Source: Oscillospiraceae bacterium (GTDB lineage: Bacteria; Bacillota; Clostridia; Oscillospirales; Ruminococcaceae). Taken from it: 52,039 bases of DNA. The position numbers and the translations under genes were made by a program. Numbering within the stretch: the first letter of the stretch is position 1; the number at the start of each line of letters is the position of its first letter. The stretch covers positions 1-52,039 of the forward strand of contig SFFJ01000020.1 in the NCBI GenBank assembly GCA_004557855.1. The letters run 5' to 3'. The notes under the pieces are model-generated. The model was not told the origin of the DNA. It saw only the letters and a program-made list of their open reading frames with translations, and did not search any database. Shown piece after piece: positions 24,248 to 32,720 of this stretch.

Positions 24248-26797
24248 TCAGTCGGCGGACATGGCCTTGCGCTCGTAATACTGTTCCTTGGTCAGCAGCA
24301 CCTTGCGGGGCTTGCTGCCCTCAAAGGGCCCTACGATGCCCTTTTCCTCCATCTCGTCCACCAGTCGGGCGGCACGGGCATAGCCCACCTTCAGCCGCCG
24401 CTGTAATAGCGATGTAGACGCAAGTCCCGCCTCCACCACCACGGCAATGGCCTGCTCCAGCAGGGTATCGCCTTCGGGGTCGCCCTCCCCGGCGGCGGAA
24501 ACCGACCCGGAGGAGCCGCCCTTGCCCTTTACCTGGGCGGCGGACTGCTCGATCTCGGTCATGATCTGGTCGTCGTACTCCCCGGTTTCGCCCTGCTTGA
24601 TGAAGGTCACAACACGCTCCACCTCGCTGTCGGTAACAAAGCAGCCCTGCACCCGGGTGGGCTTATTGCTGCCCACGGGGTAGTACAGCATATCGCCCCG
24701 ACCGAGGAGCTTTTCAGCACCGCCCATATCCAGTATGGTGCGGCTGTCTATCTGGGAGGACACCGCAAAGGAAATGCGGCTGGGGATATTGGCCTTAATC
24801 AGCCCGGTGATGACATCGACGGAAGGACGCTGGGTGGCGATGACCAGATGCATCCCGGCGGCTCTTGCCATCTGCGCCAGCCGGCAGATGTAATCCTCGA
24901 CATCCTTGGGGGCGGCCATCATCAGGTCGGCCAGCTCATCGATGATAATGACGATCTGCGGCATAGGGTGCAGCTCCTCCCGTTCGGCGGCCAGGCGGTT
25001 ATAGCCCTCCAGGTCACGGGTGCCGGTGGCGGCAAACAGCTTATAGCGGTTCAGCATCTCCCCCACCGCCCAGCACAGGGCGCCGGCGGCCTTTTTGGGG
25101 TCGGTAACGACCGGCACCAGCAGGTGCGGGATGCCGTTATAGCCGCCCAGCTCCACCACCTTGGGGTCGATCATCAGGAGCTTGACCTCCTCCGGGGAGG
25201 CCTTATACAAAAGGCTGATGATAATGGAATTGATGCAGACCGATTTGCCGCTGCCGGTAGCGCCGGCGATAAGCAGATGCGGCATTTTGGCCAGATCGGC
25301 CAGGCAGATGCGCCCGGAAATATCCTTGCCCAGGGCCACCGAAAGGCGGCTCTTGGCGGCGGTAAATTCGGTGCTGTCGATGATCTCCCGGATGGGAACG
25401 GCGGCGATGTCCTTATTGGGCACCTCGATGCCGATGGCGGCCTTATTGGGGATGGGCGCCTCGATGCGCACCCCGCCCGCCGCCAGGTTCAGGGCAATAT
25501 CATCGGCCAGGTTGGTAATCCGGCTGATCTTCACCCCGGCGGAGGGCTGCAATTCATACCGGGTAACGGCAGGCCCGCGGGAAATATCCACTATGCGGGT
25601 CTCCACCCCGAAGCTGCGCAGCGTATCCACCAGCAGGTCGGCATTGGCGCGCAGCTCCTTCTGGGTATTGCCGCCGCGGGCGGACTTCGGCTCCTCCAGC
25701 AGGTTCACCGGCGGGAAGGTATATTCCTTTTCCTCCGGCACCGGCTCCAGCAGTACCTCCTGTGCGGCCTTTTCCTCCGGCGTTTCGCCAAAGTGCAGCC
25801 GGCCGTCCTTCGCCTCGGGCCGGGTCTCTCCCACCACGGCCTCGCCGCTCACCGCCCTTGTGATGAGGTCCTCGATGGAGGCCTCGGCGGGGGCGGGGGG
25901 CGTTTCGGGCACCGGCGGCTCCACCGGCCGGAACGCAGGCTCCGGGGCGGGCTCCACCGGCTTGTCCGGCTCGCTGTCAAAATCATAGGCCTTGCCGGTA
26001 TTGGTGCTCACCTTCATCGCGTCGGTCAGGCGCTCCACCTTGTGCCGGGAGGCTTCGCCCTCACGGGTCAGGGCGTCCCTTCTGGAGCGTGCAGGGGTCT
26101 TTTCCTCCCCCTCCAGCGCCACATCAATATTAAAGCTCTTGCGGTTTTTCTTCTGGGCGGCCTCGGCGGCCTCGGCAGCCGCCTGACGGTTCTCCACCGC
26201 GGCGGTATAGGCCTCCTCCAGCTTCTTCACCGGCTTTGCGGCGCCCTTAAACAGCCCGATGAGGGTCATCCCGGTGGAGATCATAAAGAAGACGAAGAAC
26301 AGGAGAAAATCCACGATAAGCGCCCCGGTATGTCCCAGCCAGCGCAGCGGGTACACCCCGAAAAGGATGGCGAAGGCTCCGCCGCCGGTGAGGGCAGCGC
26401 CGTTATGGTACAGCGTCTTTACCGTTTCGGCAAAGCCGCCTGCGGCAGTAACGCCGCCCAGTATATGGGTGATGCCGCACAGCAGCAGCACCATCATCAC
26501 CACGCTCACGCTTTTCAGCCCGGGGGTGATGGCGGTACGGTCCATGGTCAGCAGCACCGCCACCAGCATCATCAGGGGGCCGATGAGATAGCAGCACCAG
26601 CCCATCAGGCCGCGCAGCACGTTATGTACGGTGTGCCATGCGCTGGATCCGGAAATGGCCGCAAGGCACAGCAGCAGCACGCCCAGCGCAAATAGAATAA
26701 TGGCGCTTAATTCCCGCCGGGCCTGTAGCTGTGCCTTGGTGGGCTTTTTGGCGGCGGGCTTGCGTTTTTTGGCGGTAGATTTTTTGGTAGCAGCCAT
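24248..26797 (-). CDS. ftsK: DNA translocase FtsK/SpoIIIE
   Basis: Protein of 849 residues: Lys-rich N-terminus, four membrane segments (about 30-160), a Pro/Glu-rich linker, motor domain with Walker A GATGSGKSVC and VIIIDELADLM, and a C-terminal winged-helix gamma domain (ASTSLLQRRLKVGYARAARL) that reads orienting DNA motifs. It pumps chromosomal DNA at the division or sporulation septum. The ATG at 26797 is preceded by AAGGAG at a rather long 13-base spacing. In Bacillus spoIIIE follows tepA-ylzJ; here uppP and a YcxB-like gene are inserted between. Confidence 0.96.
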   Translation of the reverse strand: MAATKKSTAKKRKPAAKKPTKAQLQARRELSAIILFALGVLLLCLAAISGSSAWHTVHNVLRGLMGWCCYLIGPLMMLVAVLLTMDRTAITPGLKSVSVVMMVLLLCGITHILGGVTAAGGFAETVKTLYHNGAALTGGGAFAILFGVYPLRWLGHTGALIVDFLLFFVFFMISTGMTLIGLFKGAAKPVKKLEEAYTAAVENRQAAAEAAEAAQKKNRKSFNIDVALEGEEKTPARSRRDALTREGEASRHKVERLTDAMKVSTNTGKAYDFDSEPDKPVEPAPEPAFRPVEPPVPETPPAPAEASIEDLITRAVSGEAVVGETRPEAKDGRLHFGETPEEKAAQEVLLEPVPEEKEYTFPPVNLLEEPKSARGGNTQKELRANADLLVDTLRSFGVETRIVDISRGPAVTRYELQPSAGVKISRITNLADDIALNLAAGGVRIEAPIPNKAAIGIEVPNKDIAAVPIREIIDSTEFTAAKSRLSVALGKDISGRICLADLAKMPHLLIAGATGSGKSVCINSIIISLLYKASPEEVKLLMIDPKVVELGGYNGIPHLLVPVVTDPKKAAGALCWAVGEMLNRYKLFAATGTRDLEGYNRLAAEREELHPMPQIVIIIDELADLMMAAPKDVEDYICRLAQMARAAGMHLVIATQRPSVDVITGLIKANIPSRISFAVSSQIDSRTILDMGGAEKLLGRGDMLYYPVGSNKPTRVQGCFVTDSEVERVVTFIKQGETGEYDDQIMTEIEQSAAQVKGKGGSSGSVSAAGEGDPEGDTLLEQAIAVVVEAGLASTSLLQRRLKVGYARAARLVDEMEEKGIVGPFEGSKPRKVLLTKEQYYERKAMSAD

Positions 26798-26917
26798 AGT
26801 GGGGATGGTTCTCCTTTCCGGTTCTCTCTTTTTCCCCTGCACTAAAAAGCAGGATGGCGGCCTATCCCCCGCTCCGTAAGGAAACAGGGGAACAGCCGCA
26901 GCGTAACAAAACTGATC

Positions 26918-27454
26918 TTACTTTGCTTTTTTGCTCTTTTGGGTGCGGTTTTCGTACCGGCTGCCCAGCTGGAACTGAAGCATTTCCCTGAAGTCCGCAA
27001 GGTCCTCGGCGGAAAGGCAGCGCTTGGGAATAAGCAGGGCGCTCTGCTTCCCGAGGAACATGAAGAAATACCCGGCGGTCTCGTACATATTCATGATGTT
27101 GCCCCATGCGTGCAGGGCGGTGGTACCGTTCTGCTCATCCAGCACATTGATGCCGTTATCGTTAAAGACATAGCGCATGGTGTGGCCGATAAAGCTCTTG
27201 TCCTTTTTGATGAAGCGGCGGGCGGTAAGCTCCGGCAGGACAAAGGCGCCCAGAACGGCGATGACCGCCACGATGGTGATAAAGGTCATCTTCCCGTTCA
27301 CCTGGAAATCGGCATAGACGCCGACCACGGCGATGAGCAGCAGCAGGATGTTCATCATCATGCTGTTTTTGTTCTTTCCGCCGGTCATAAAGCGGGTAAG
27401 GGCAAGGTAATCCTTTCCCTCCATTACGGCTTCGGCTCTGATTTCAATATCCAT
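26918..27454 (-). CDS. YcxB-like membrane protein
   Basis: Protein of 178 residues. Two adjacent membrane helices (about residues 32-75) are followed by a soluble beta-rich domain with YVFNDNGINVLDEQNGTTALHAWGN-type sequence, typical of YcxB-like C-terminal domains (W..I..(Y/V)...Y.(Y/F)). N-terminus MDIEIRAEAVMEGKDYLAL is characteristic. No known function. AAAGGA precedes the ATG. Lies between uppP and ftsK on the same strand. Confidence 0.82.
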   Translation of the reverse strand: MDIEIRAEAVMEGKDYLALTRFMTGGKNKNSMMMNILLLLIAVVGVYADFQVNGKMTFITIVAVIAVLGAFVLPELTARRFIKKDKSFIGHTMRYVFNDNGINVLDEQNGTTALHAWGNIMNMYETAGYFFMFLGKQSALLIPKRCLSAEDLADFREMLQFQLGSRYENRTQKSKKAK

Positions 27455-27503
27455 GTTTTTTGTGTCCTTTCGCAGGTTGTTTTTAGGGGGAAATGCGGTT
27501 ATA

Positions 27504-28385
27504 TCAGCGGATCAGGCCGGTAATAAACGCCTGCACGGCGTTCCCGGTCACCTTTTCCGCAATGCCCAAGATCACCACGATACAGCCCAGCACCAGCGTG
27601 TAAACGGCAAAGATGCGGAACTTATCGCTTTTGATGAGGTAGTTGACCAGCCGGATGGCCAGCAGCCCGAAGATGAGCGCCGCCGCCATGCCGATGAGGG
27701 CGGTGCCCCATTCGATTCCGATGCCGGCCGTAGCTGCGTCATGCAGGTCCAGGATGCCGGCAGCCAGTACGGCGGGCAGCCCCAGGATGAAGGAATAGGA
27801 AACGGCATAGCTGCGCTCCAGGCCGCACAGCCGCCCCACCGAAATGGTGGAGCCGGAGCGGGAAATACCCGGCAGAGTGGCAATTAGCTGCGCCGTCCCG
27901 ATGGCCAGGGCGTGCTTGCCCTTCATGGTGGCGGCATCCCGGCGGCCGTTGGGGACGCGGTCGGCCAAAAACAGCAGCGCCGAGGTGATGAGAAAGCAGA
28001 TGCCCTCCACCAAAATATCGTTATCGGCACTCACCGAGGTGATGACATCCTGCAGCGGCAGCACCAGCAAAAGCGGCACGCAGGAAAGCATCAGAAGATA
28101 CAGCATCCGGCGGTAGGGGGTGGCCTTTTCCCGGAACAGTCTCCCCCGGAACAGGTCGGCAAACATCAGGAAAAATTCCCGCAAAAGCTGCCAGACCGTC
28201 CCCCGGAAGGCGATGATGACCGCCAGCAGGGTGCCGAGGTGCAGCATCACCGAAAAGGTGACGGAGCTTTCGGAATTGATGCCGGTGAAATACTGGAAAA
28301 GCGACAGGTGCCCGCTGGACGAAACCGGCAGAAACTCGGTAAGGCCCTGCAAAATGCCCTGTAAAACTGCGCTGACGATGCTCAT
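27504..28385 (-). CDS. uppP: Undecaprenyl-diphosphate phosphatase
   Basis: Integral membrane enzyme of 293 residues with both BacA/UppP signatures: GLTEFLPVSSSGH and PGISRSGSTIS. It converts undecaprenyl pyrophosphate to the monophosphate lipid carrier for peptidoglycan synthesis and can confer bacitracin tolerance. GGAGAA lies upstream. A 432-base repeat-rich gap separates it from ylzJ. Confidence 0.96.
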   Translation of the reverse strand: MSIVSAVLQGILQGLTEFLPVSSSGHLSLFQYFTGINSESSVTFSVMLHLGTLLAVIIAFRGTVWQLLREFFLMFADLFRGRLFREKATPYRRMLYLLMLSCVPLLLVLPLQDVITSVSADNDILVEGICFLITSALLFLADRVPNGRRDAATMKGKHALAIGTAQLIATLPGISRSGSTISVGRLCGLERSYAVSYSFILGLPAVLAAGILDLHDAATAGIGIEWGTALIGMAAALIFGLLAIRLVNYLIKSDKFRIFAVYTLVLGCIVVILGIAEKVTGNAVQAFITGLIR

Positions 28386-28473
28386 GGTGACGGTGTTCTC
28401 CTCTATACTGTGGTTTTGCCGCCTCGCGGCGGGAAGGATCTTTGCTTTCTTCGGGCCGGCTCACCGTTGCGGT

Positions 28474-28638
28474 GGCCGCAGCCTCCGCCCCACTCGTGCT
28501 GACCCTCCACTACGGCGGCCGCAGCCTCCGCTTCACTCGTGCTGACCCTCCACTACGGCGGCCGCAGCCTCCGCTTAACTCGTGCTGACCCTCCACTACG
28601 GCGGCCGCAGCCTCCGCTTCACTCGTGCTGACCCTCCG
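28474..28638. repeat. Tandem 43-bp repeat, about 3.8 copies
   Basis: Copies start at 28474, 28517, 28560 and 28603 with the first bases GGCCGCAGCCTCCGC and differ at only a few positions; the fourth is cut short at about 28638. It can be read in open frames on both strands, but no start site or family supports coding. Lies upstream of uppP. Confidence 0.9.
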
Positions 28639-28647
28639 TTTCACTCC

Positions 28648-28787
28648 GGGCAGCCCTCGCCACTCCGGCGCGGCCGCCTTCCCCCACCGGGTCTTGCGAC
28701 CCGCCGGGGACCCCATTGGGCAGCCCTCGCCGCTTCGGCGCGGCCGCCTTCCCCCACCGGGTCTTACGACCCGCCGGGGTCACCCCT
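28648..28787. repeat. Tandem 70-bp repeat, two copies
   Basis: Copies at 28648-28717 and 28718-28787 both begin GGGCAGCCCTCGCC and contain the palindrome-like CCCACCGGGTCTT..GACCCGCCGGGG. Directly follows the 43-bp array. Together they fill most of the gap between ylzJ and uppP. Confidence 0.88.
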
Positions 28788-28817
28788 GCAAACCGAAATC
28801 TATGTACCCCCAAGGGC

Positions 28818-29018
28818 TCACGGCCGGTAGGGGGTGCCGGGGCGGTAGTCCGCCTTGAGATAGGCGGCGGGGTCGGTGGAGCAGACGCCCTGCACCGTTT
28901 GGATGCCGTCGGCGGCGGTGGCCACCTGCACCCAGCCCTCGCAGCAGGGCAGCCATTCGGTTGGGGGCAGGGGCTGCTGCGGCAGCAGCGCCTCCTGCGG
29001 CAGAATGGTATGGATCAT
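28818..29018 (-). CDS. ylzJ: YlzJ-like protein
   Basis: 66-residue protein beginning MIHTILPQEAL and ending STDPAAYLKADYRPGTPYRP-like (STDP..YL...Y.PG..Y), the YlzJ pattern. It overlaps the tepA stop by four bases, the same arrangement as Bacillus tepA-ylzJ-spoIIIE. The role is unknown. Identification rests on the C-terminal motif plus the gene order. Confidence 0.85.
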   Translation of the reverse strand: MIHTILPQEALLPQQPLPPTEWLPCCEGWVQVATAADGIQTVQGVCSTDPAAYLKADYRPGTPYRP

Positions 29019-29824
29019 CGGGACGCCCCCTTTGCGGCGGGCTTTTTCTCCGGCTGCTTTTTGGGCGGACGCCCGCGGCGGGGTTTTGTCTTTTTCTCCT
29101 CCTCATCGATGAGGTCATAGAGCTTGTGCAAAGCATCCTGCAGGCCGCCCAGCTCGTCGATCAGCCCGACCTCAACGGCGCCCTCGCCGTCCAGCACCGT
29201 GCCGATATCCATGACCAGCTCGCCGTTATTCATCATCAGCTCCCGGAATTTTTCCGGCCGGATGCGGCTGTTGGCGGTGACAAACCCGGTGATGCGCTCC
29301 TGCATTTTATCGAAGTAGGAAAGGGTCTGCGGCACCCCCAGCATCACGCCGTTCATCCTTACCGGGTGGACGGTCATGGTGGCGGTGGGGGCGATAAAGC
29401 TGTACCGGGTGGAAACGGCCAGCGGCACCCCGATAGAGTGCCCGCCGCCCAGCACCAGCGAAACGGTGGGGGTCTTCATGCCGCTTAACAGCTCGGCGAT
29501 GGCAAGCCCCGCCTCCACATCGCCGCCGACGGTATTGAGGATGACCAGAAGCCCCTTGATGCTCTGATCCTCCTCGATGGCGACAAGCTGCGGGATGACA
29601 TGCTCGTATTTGGTGGTTTTATTCTGCGGGGGCAGGATATAGTGACCCTCCACCTGACCGATGATGGTAAGACAGTGGATCTTATGCCGGCCGCCTTGGG
29701 TGGTCACGCTGCCGGAGTGATAGATCTCCTCGCTGCGGCGCTCCTCCCCGGTCTGCTCCGGCGGGGCCTGCTCCTCATTTTGGGGGCTGGGCCCCTGTTT
29801 TTGCAAAAGCTTTTTCTGCGGCAT
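29015..29824 (-). CDS. tepA: TepA/ClpP-like translocation-enhancing protease
   Basis: ClpP-fold protein of 269 residues. The core VILNTVGGDVEAGLAIAELL and GGGHSIGVPLAVS carries the nucleophile-serine region, and ATMTVHPVRM the histidine region. N- and C-terminal tails are charged; the C-terminus is very Lys/Pro/Arg-rich (RRGRPPKKQPEKKPAAKG). TepA was linked to protein export and to digestion of signal peptides or spore proteins in Bacillus. It begins a minus-strand run with ylzJ. Confidence 0.9.
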   Translation of the reverse strand: MPQKKLLQKQGPSPQNEEQAPPEQTGEERRSEEIYHSGSVTTQGGRHKIHCLTIIGQVEGHYILPPQNKTTKYEHVIPQLVAIEEDQSIKGLLVILNTVGGDVEAGLAIAELLSGMKTPTVSLVLGGGHSIGVPLAVSTRYSFIAPTATMTVHPVRMNGVMLGVPQTLSYFDKMQERITGFVTANSRIRPEKFRELMMNNGELVMDIGTVLDGEGAVEVGLIDELGGLQDALHKLYDLIDEEEKKTKPRRGRPPKKQPEKKPAAKGASR

Positions 29825-29889
29825 GGGTTTTGGCTCCTCCCTATGGTTTTACCCATAGTGTGAGCCGTTCCCCGCCGGTTTATGCCGGG

Positions 29890-30378
29890 TCAGTAGCCCT
29901 TTATTCCCTCGATGGACTCATCATGGGCGACCCATTCCTCATCCACCTCGAAGGTGCGGTAGGTGTCCCTGGTTTCCCGCACGATCACCCGGTCGATGCC
30001 GGCATTGATGATCATTCGCTTGCAAAGGGAGCAGGGGGCTGCCGCCTCCACATAGCCGCCGTTATTTTCCAGCCCCACAAGATACAGGGTGGCGCCCAGC
30101 ATTTCGCTGCGGCTGGCGTTGATTATGGCGTTCTGCTCGGCGTGTACGCTGCGGCACAGCTCGTACCGTTCGCCGCGCGGCACCTGTAATTTTTCGCGGG
30201 TGCAGTAGCGCAGCTCGTTGCAGTTGGCGCGGCCGCGGGGGGCGCCCACATACCCGGTGGAAATGATGGTATCATTTTTGACGATGACCGCACCGAAATT
30301 GCGGCGCAGGCAGGTGCCCCGCCCGGTCACGGCCTCGGCGATATCAAGGTAGTAGTTGATTTTATCCCGGCGTTCCAT
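29890..30378 (-). CDS. Deoxycytidylate (dCMP) deaminase
   Basis: 162-residue zinc deaminase: SVHAEQNAI (HAE motif) and PCSLCKRMIINAG (PCxxC) with the ComEB-type N-terminus RDKINYYLDIAEAVTGRGTC. It converts dCMP to dUMP for thymidylate synthesis. AAAGGAGG before the ATG and a promoter at 30430-30458. A third deaminase of the window, alongside cdd and the cytosine-deaminase-like gene. Confidence 0.9.
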   Translation of the reverse strand: MERRDKINYYLDIAEAVTGRGTCLRRNFGAVIVKNDTIISTGYVGAPRGRANCNELRYCTREKLQVPRGERYELCRSVHAEQNAIINASRSEMLGATLYLVGLENNGGYVEAAAPCSLCKRMIINAGIDRVIVRETRDTYRTFEVDEEWVAHDESIEGIKGY

Positions 30379-30429
30379 GGTACCTCCTTTTGCGGTGCGT
30401 GCATAGCACAATATGAGATTTACAGGGAT

Positions 30430-30458
30430 ATTATACACCATCCGCCGCGGTTTGTCTA
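30430..30458 (-). promoter_or_regulatory. Promoter of dCMP deaminase gene
   Basis: Minus strand TAGACA, 17 bases, TATAAT, about 50 bases before the ATG. Confidence 0.7.
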
Positions 30459-30484
30459 TGAAGGGATGAAGTTTTCGGGATCGG

Positions 30485-30621
30485 GGGGCGGGCGGCGCGG
30501 AAAATGAAAGGCCGGCAAGGCCGCCCGAAGCCAGGCTGGTGCCCGGCGGAGCGAAGCGGAGGCGGGCTGTTGCCTGGGGAGGGCAACGCCGCCGGAGTTC
30601 ATTTTACGGGGCGCCCGCCCC
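30485..30621. mobile_element. Fold-back element with 24-bp inverted ends
   Basis: A 137-bp element whose terminal arms 30485-30508 and 30598-30621 pair at 21 of 24 positions (GGGGCGGGCG...AAAATGAA against its complement). The inside can also fold (GTTGCC/GGGCAAC). It has no coding capacity. It resembles a MITE or attenuating hairpin; no obvious target duplication. Confidence 0.6.
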
Positions 30622-30653
30622 AAAAAAGGGGGCAAGGTATTTTTTCACCGGGT

Positions 30654-30739
30654 AAAAAGTCCTTTCACTAATACGGCCAAAACAGGGGATTTTTGCATCT
30701 AAAAGGTTAAAAAGCAACATTTTTTAATGAAAAGTTTAC
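30654..30739 (+). repeat. 86-bp conserved element, copy 1
   Basis: Aligns without gaps to 51392-51477 at 67 of 86 bases. Shared blocks are AAAAAGTCCT, CACTAATACGGCC, TTTTGCATC, AAGGTTAAAAA and CAAC. In copy 2 the first 18 bases are the last codons and stop of nfnB. Here it lies in a 766-base gap with no gene, followed by a loose hairpin (GCTG..CCAT/ATGG..CAGC, 30749-30780) and TTTTT. Confidence 0.75.
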
Positions 30740-30924
30740 AAACGGGGGCTGGCTTTCCATAATTGATGGATATTTTCAGCTTTTTATTCATGGGATATTT
30801 TGTGCGAATTCCGGGCCGGTGGGGGAAGGCTTTGCGGGGCCGGGGCGACCGGAGGGAGCCCGCAGAGCCGCAAGCTCGGCGGGTGGGGTAACCGATGGAA
30901 CGCAGGGGTCGGCGGGGAGCAGCA

Positions 30925-31007
30925 GGGCCGCAGGCCGCCCGCCGGAACGGCGGGCAAGCGGGCGAAGCCCGCTTCGGCGATGCTTTGCATCGCCGGGCCT
31001 GCGGCCC
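30925..31007. repeat. Cloverleaf palindromic repeat 15
   Basis: GGGCCGCAGGCC / GGGCCTGCGGCCC arms around GCCCGCCG/CGGCGGGC, AGCGGGC/GCCCGCT and CGGCGATG/CATCGCCG hairpins; the last hairpin carries a compensatory variant. It lies ahead of the cysE promoter. Confidence 0.85.
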
Positions 31008-31075
31008 GACCGGCCTGCGGCAGCTTTCACCGCTTGGGAAGGCCGATCATATCATGCAGTATCGCCGCCGACCTA

Positions 31076-31104
31076 TTGCATCCGGGGGCGAATTATGCTA
31101 TTTT
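31076..31104 (+). promoter_or_regulatory. cysE promoter
   Basis: TTGCAT, 17 bases, TATTTT, with T-rich downstream bases, about 40 bases before the cysE ATG. Confidence 0.65.
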
Positions 31105-31144
31105 TTTATAGAGAATACACCCATCCGCACGGGAGGTCAGAGAT

Positions 31145-31807
31145 ATGTTCACACGCATTCGGGAAGATATTGCGGCGGTGCGCCAGCGTGACCCCGCTGC
31201 CCGTTCCGGCATCGAGATCCTGCTGGTTTACGCCGGGGTACATGCGCTGTTCTGGCACCGGCCGGCGCACTGGCTGTACCGGCACCACTGCTTTTTCCTT
31301 GCACGACTCATCAGCCAGCTCACCCGCTTTTTCACCGGCATCGAGATCCACCCCGGCGCCACGCTGGGACACAGTGTCTTTATCGATCACGGCTCCGGCA
31401 TCGTCATCGGCGAAACCGCCGAGGTAGGCGACGGCTGCACGCTGTATCAAGGTGTCACGCTGGGCGGCACCGGCAAGGATACCGGCAAGCGCCATCCCAC
31501 GCTGGGGCGGAATGTCATGGTGGGATGCGGTGCCAAGGTACTGGGCCCGGTACGGGTGGGGGATAACTGCAAGATCGCCGCCAACGCCGTGCTGCTCCAC
31601 TCCATCGATGCGGACAGCACCGCCGTAGGCGTCCCGGCGCGGGTGGTGCGGGTCAGTAATGTCCGGCTGGAAAATGAATGGCTGGATCACATACACATCC
31701 CCGACCCCATCCAGCAGGAGCTGAACCGTGCGCACCGGCAGATCGCCGCGCTGGAGAAGCGGCTGGCGGCGCTGGAGGCTGGGCAGGAAAAAGGCGAAGG
31801 AGAATGA
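31145..31807 (+). CDS. cysE: Serine O-acetyltransferase
   Basis: Protein of 220 residues: short N-terminal helical part (EpsC-type, less than in enteric CysE) followed by a left-handed beta-helix of hexapeptide repeats (IEIHPGATLGHSVFIDHGSG, VTLGGTGKD, NAVLLHSIDADSTAVGVPA). It makes O-acetylserine from serine and acetyl-CoA, the first step of cysteine synthesis. C-terminal coiled coil about 195-215. GGGAGGT precedes the ATG. No cysK is nearby in the window. Confidence 0.93.
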   Translation: MFTRIREDIAAVRQRDPAARSGIEILLVYAGVHALFWHRPAHWLYRHHCFFLARLISQLTRFFTGIEIHPGATLGHSVFIDHGSGIVIGETAEVGDGCTLYQGVTLGGTGKDTGKRHPTLGRNVMVGCGAKVLGPVRVGDNCKIAANAVLLHSIDADSTAVGVPARVVRVSNVRLENEWLDHIHIPDPIQQELNRAHRQIAALEKRLAALEAGQEKGEGE

Positions 31808-31810
31808 CCG

Positions 31811-32125
31811 GTGTTTTATATCATTTTTGATTTTTGCATGGCGGCAATTATGCTTTTATTCGGCATAGGGTTTTATAAATCCGGCGGAAAAGCAGCCGAT
31901 TACTTAACCGGTTACAATATGAGGTCTGTGGATGAGCGCCGAAAATATGACGAAGACGCCATGTGTAAAGCATATGGAAAAAGAATGATGTACATGTCCA
32001 TCCCTTTTCTCATTGGGATTGCCATAGATTTCCGATATCCGGGAATCGGCTGCCTGATTGCGTGGGGAATATGGCTTATCATGTTTATTCTATTGCTTAT
32101 CGATCGGCATAAAAGAGAGCAATGA
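31811..32125 (+). CDS. DUF3784 membrane protein
   Basis: 104 residues with two or three membrane helices; the block FYKSGGKAADYLTGYNMRS plus YDEDAMCKAYGK matches DUF3784. Starts with GTG three bases after the cysE stop, using GGAG inside the end of cysE. It is visibly AT-richer than every neighbour, which suggests recent acquisition. Function unknown. Confidence 0.78.
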   Translation: MFYIIFDFCMAAIMLLFGIGFYKSGGKAADYLTGYNMRSVDERRKYDEDAMCKAYGKRMMYMSIPFLIGIAIDFRYPGIGCLIAWGIWLIMFILLLIDRHKREQ

Positions 32126-32201
32126 CCTGCAGCCTATCCGTCTGTAACATTTAGCATCCTGCCGCCTGACCGCACAGCCGCCGGCCTGTGCAGGGCGGGG
32201 A

Positions 32202-32290
32202 GGGGCGCCCGCAGGGCAGCCCGCCGCAGGCGGGCTCGGCGGCCTCCGGCCGCCGGTTCCGGCTTCGCCGGAACGCCCTGCGGGCGCCCC
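32202..32290. repeat. Cloverleaf palindromic repeat 16 (alternate arms)
   Basis: GGGGCGCCCGCAGGGC / GCCCTGCGGGCGCCCC arms around GCCCGCC/GGCGGGC, CGGCGGCC/GGCCGCCG and GTTCCGGC/GCCGGAAC hairpins, between two convergent genes, where it may act as a two-way terminator. Confidence 0.85.
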
Positions 32291-32319
32291 CTCTTTGCGG
32301 GCCCTGCCCCCTGCACCGG

Positions 32320-32613
32320 TTACAGCGCTGCCACCAGCCTTTTCAGCGGGGCCAGCCAGCTTTGCCGGGGCTCGTCCTCCGCCGCCAGCAGGAACCGTTC
32401 CCCGAAGAACACCGCCGTGGCCTGCTTCCCGCCCAGTGCGGCCGCCATACGCCCCGTGGGGCAGCCGGCCAGCGGGCGCAGCGAGCCCATCCGGGCACCT
32501 GCCCCCAAAAGCTCCCCCTCGCCGCTTCCCTCGCGGATCACCGCACCGTATGCCACGGTGCGCCCCTCCACGGTAAATTCCAGTCCTGTCATGGTGATGA
32601 TCTGTTCCGTCAT
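32320..32613 (-). CDS. Hypothetical protein, 97 aa
   Basis: Begins MTEQIITMTGLEFTVEG with an AAGGAGG site. Soluble, rich in Gly/Ala, no catalytic motif I can see; one cysteine (AGCPTG). It diverges from the HAD gene. I do not recognise it. Confidence 0.6.
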   Translation of the reverse strand: MTEQIITMTGLEFTVEGRTVAYGAVIREGSGEGELLGAGARMGSLRPLAGCPTGRMAAALGGKQATAVFFGERFLLAAEDEPRQSWLAPLKRLVAAL

Positions 32614-32685
32614 GGTGATACCTCCTTGCGGGCTTCCTTTGTTCTGCCCCCATCCTATCATTCCACCTGTCCCATAAACCGTACT

Positions 32686-32713
32686 TTGATGGACACGCCC
32701 CGCCGATTATGCT
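32686..32713 (+). promoter_or_regulatory. Promoter left of the MITE, driving the HAD gene
   Basis: TTGATG, 16 bases, TATGCT. The start of transcription would fall at about 32720, at the left edge of the MITE, so the element would be transcribed as a 5' leader. Confidence 0.5.
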
Positions 32714-32720
32714 ATATTTA

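Noticed and set aside
28474..28638. CRISPR-like array
   Set aside because: Units are head-to-tail without unique spacers, and no cas genes are present.
28510..28716. Open frames (Gly/Arg/Ala-rich) over the tandem repeats on both strands
   Set aside because: Generated by repeat units in a GC-rich region; no start signals; the same DNA is open in several frames.
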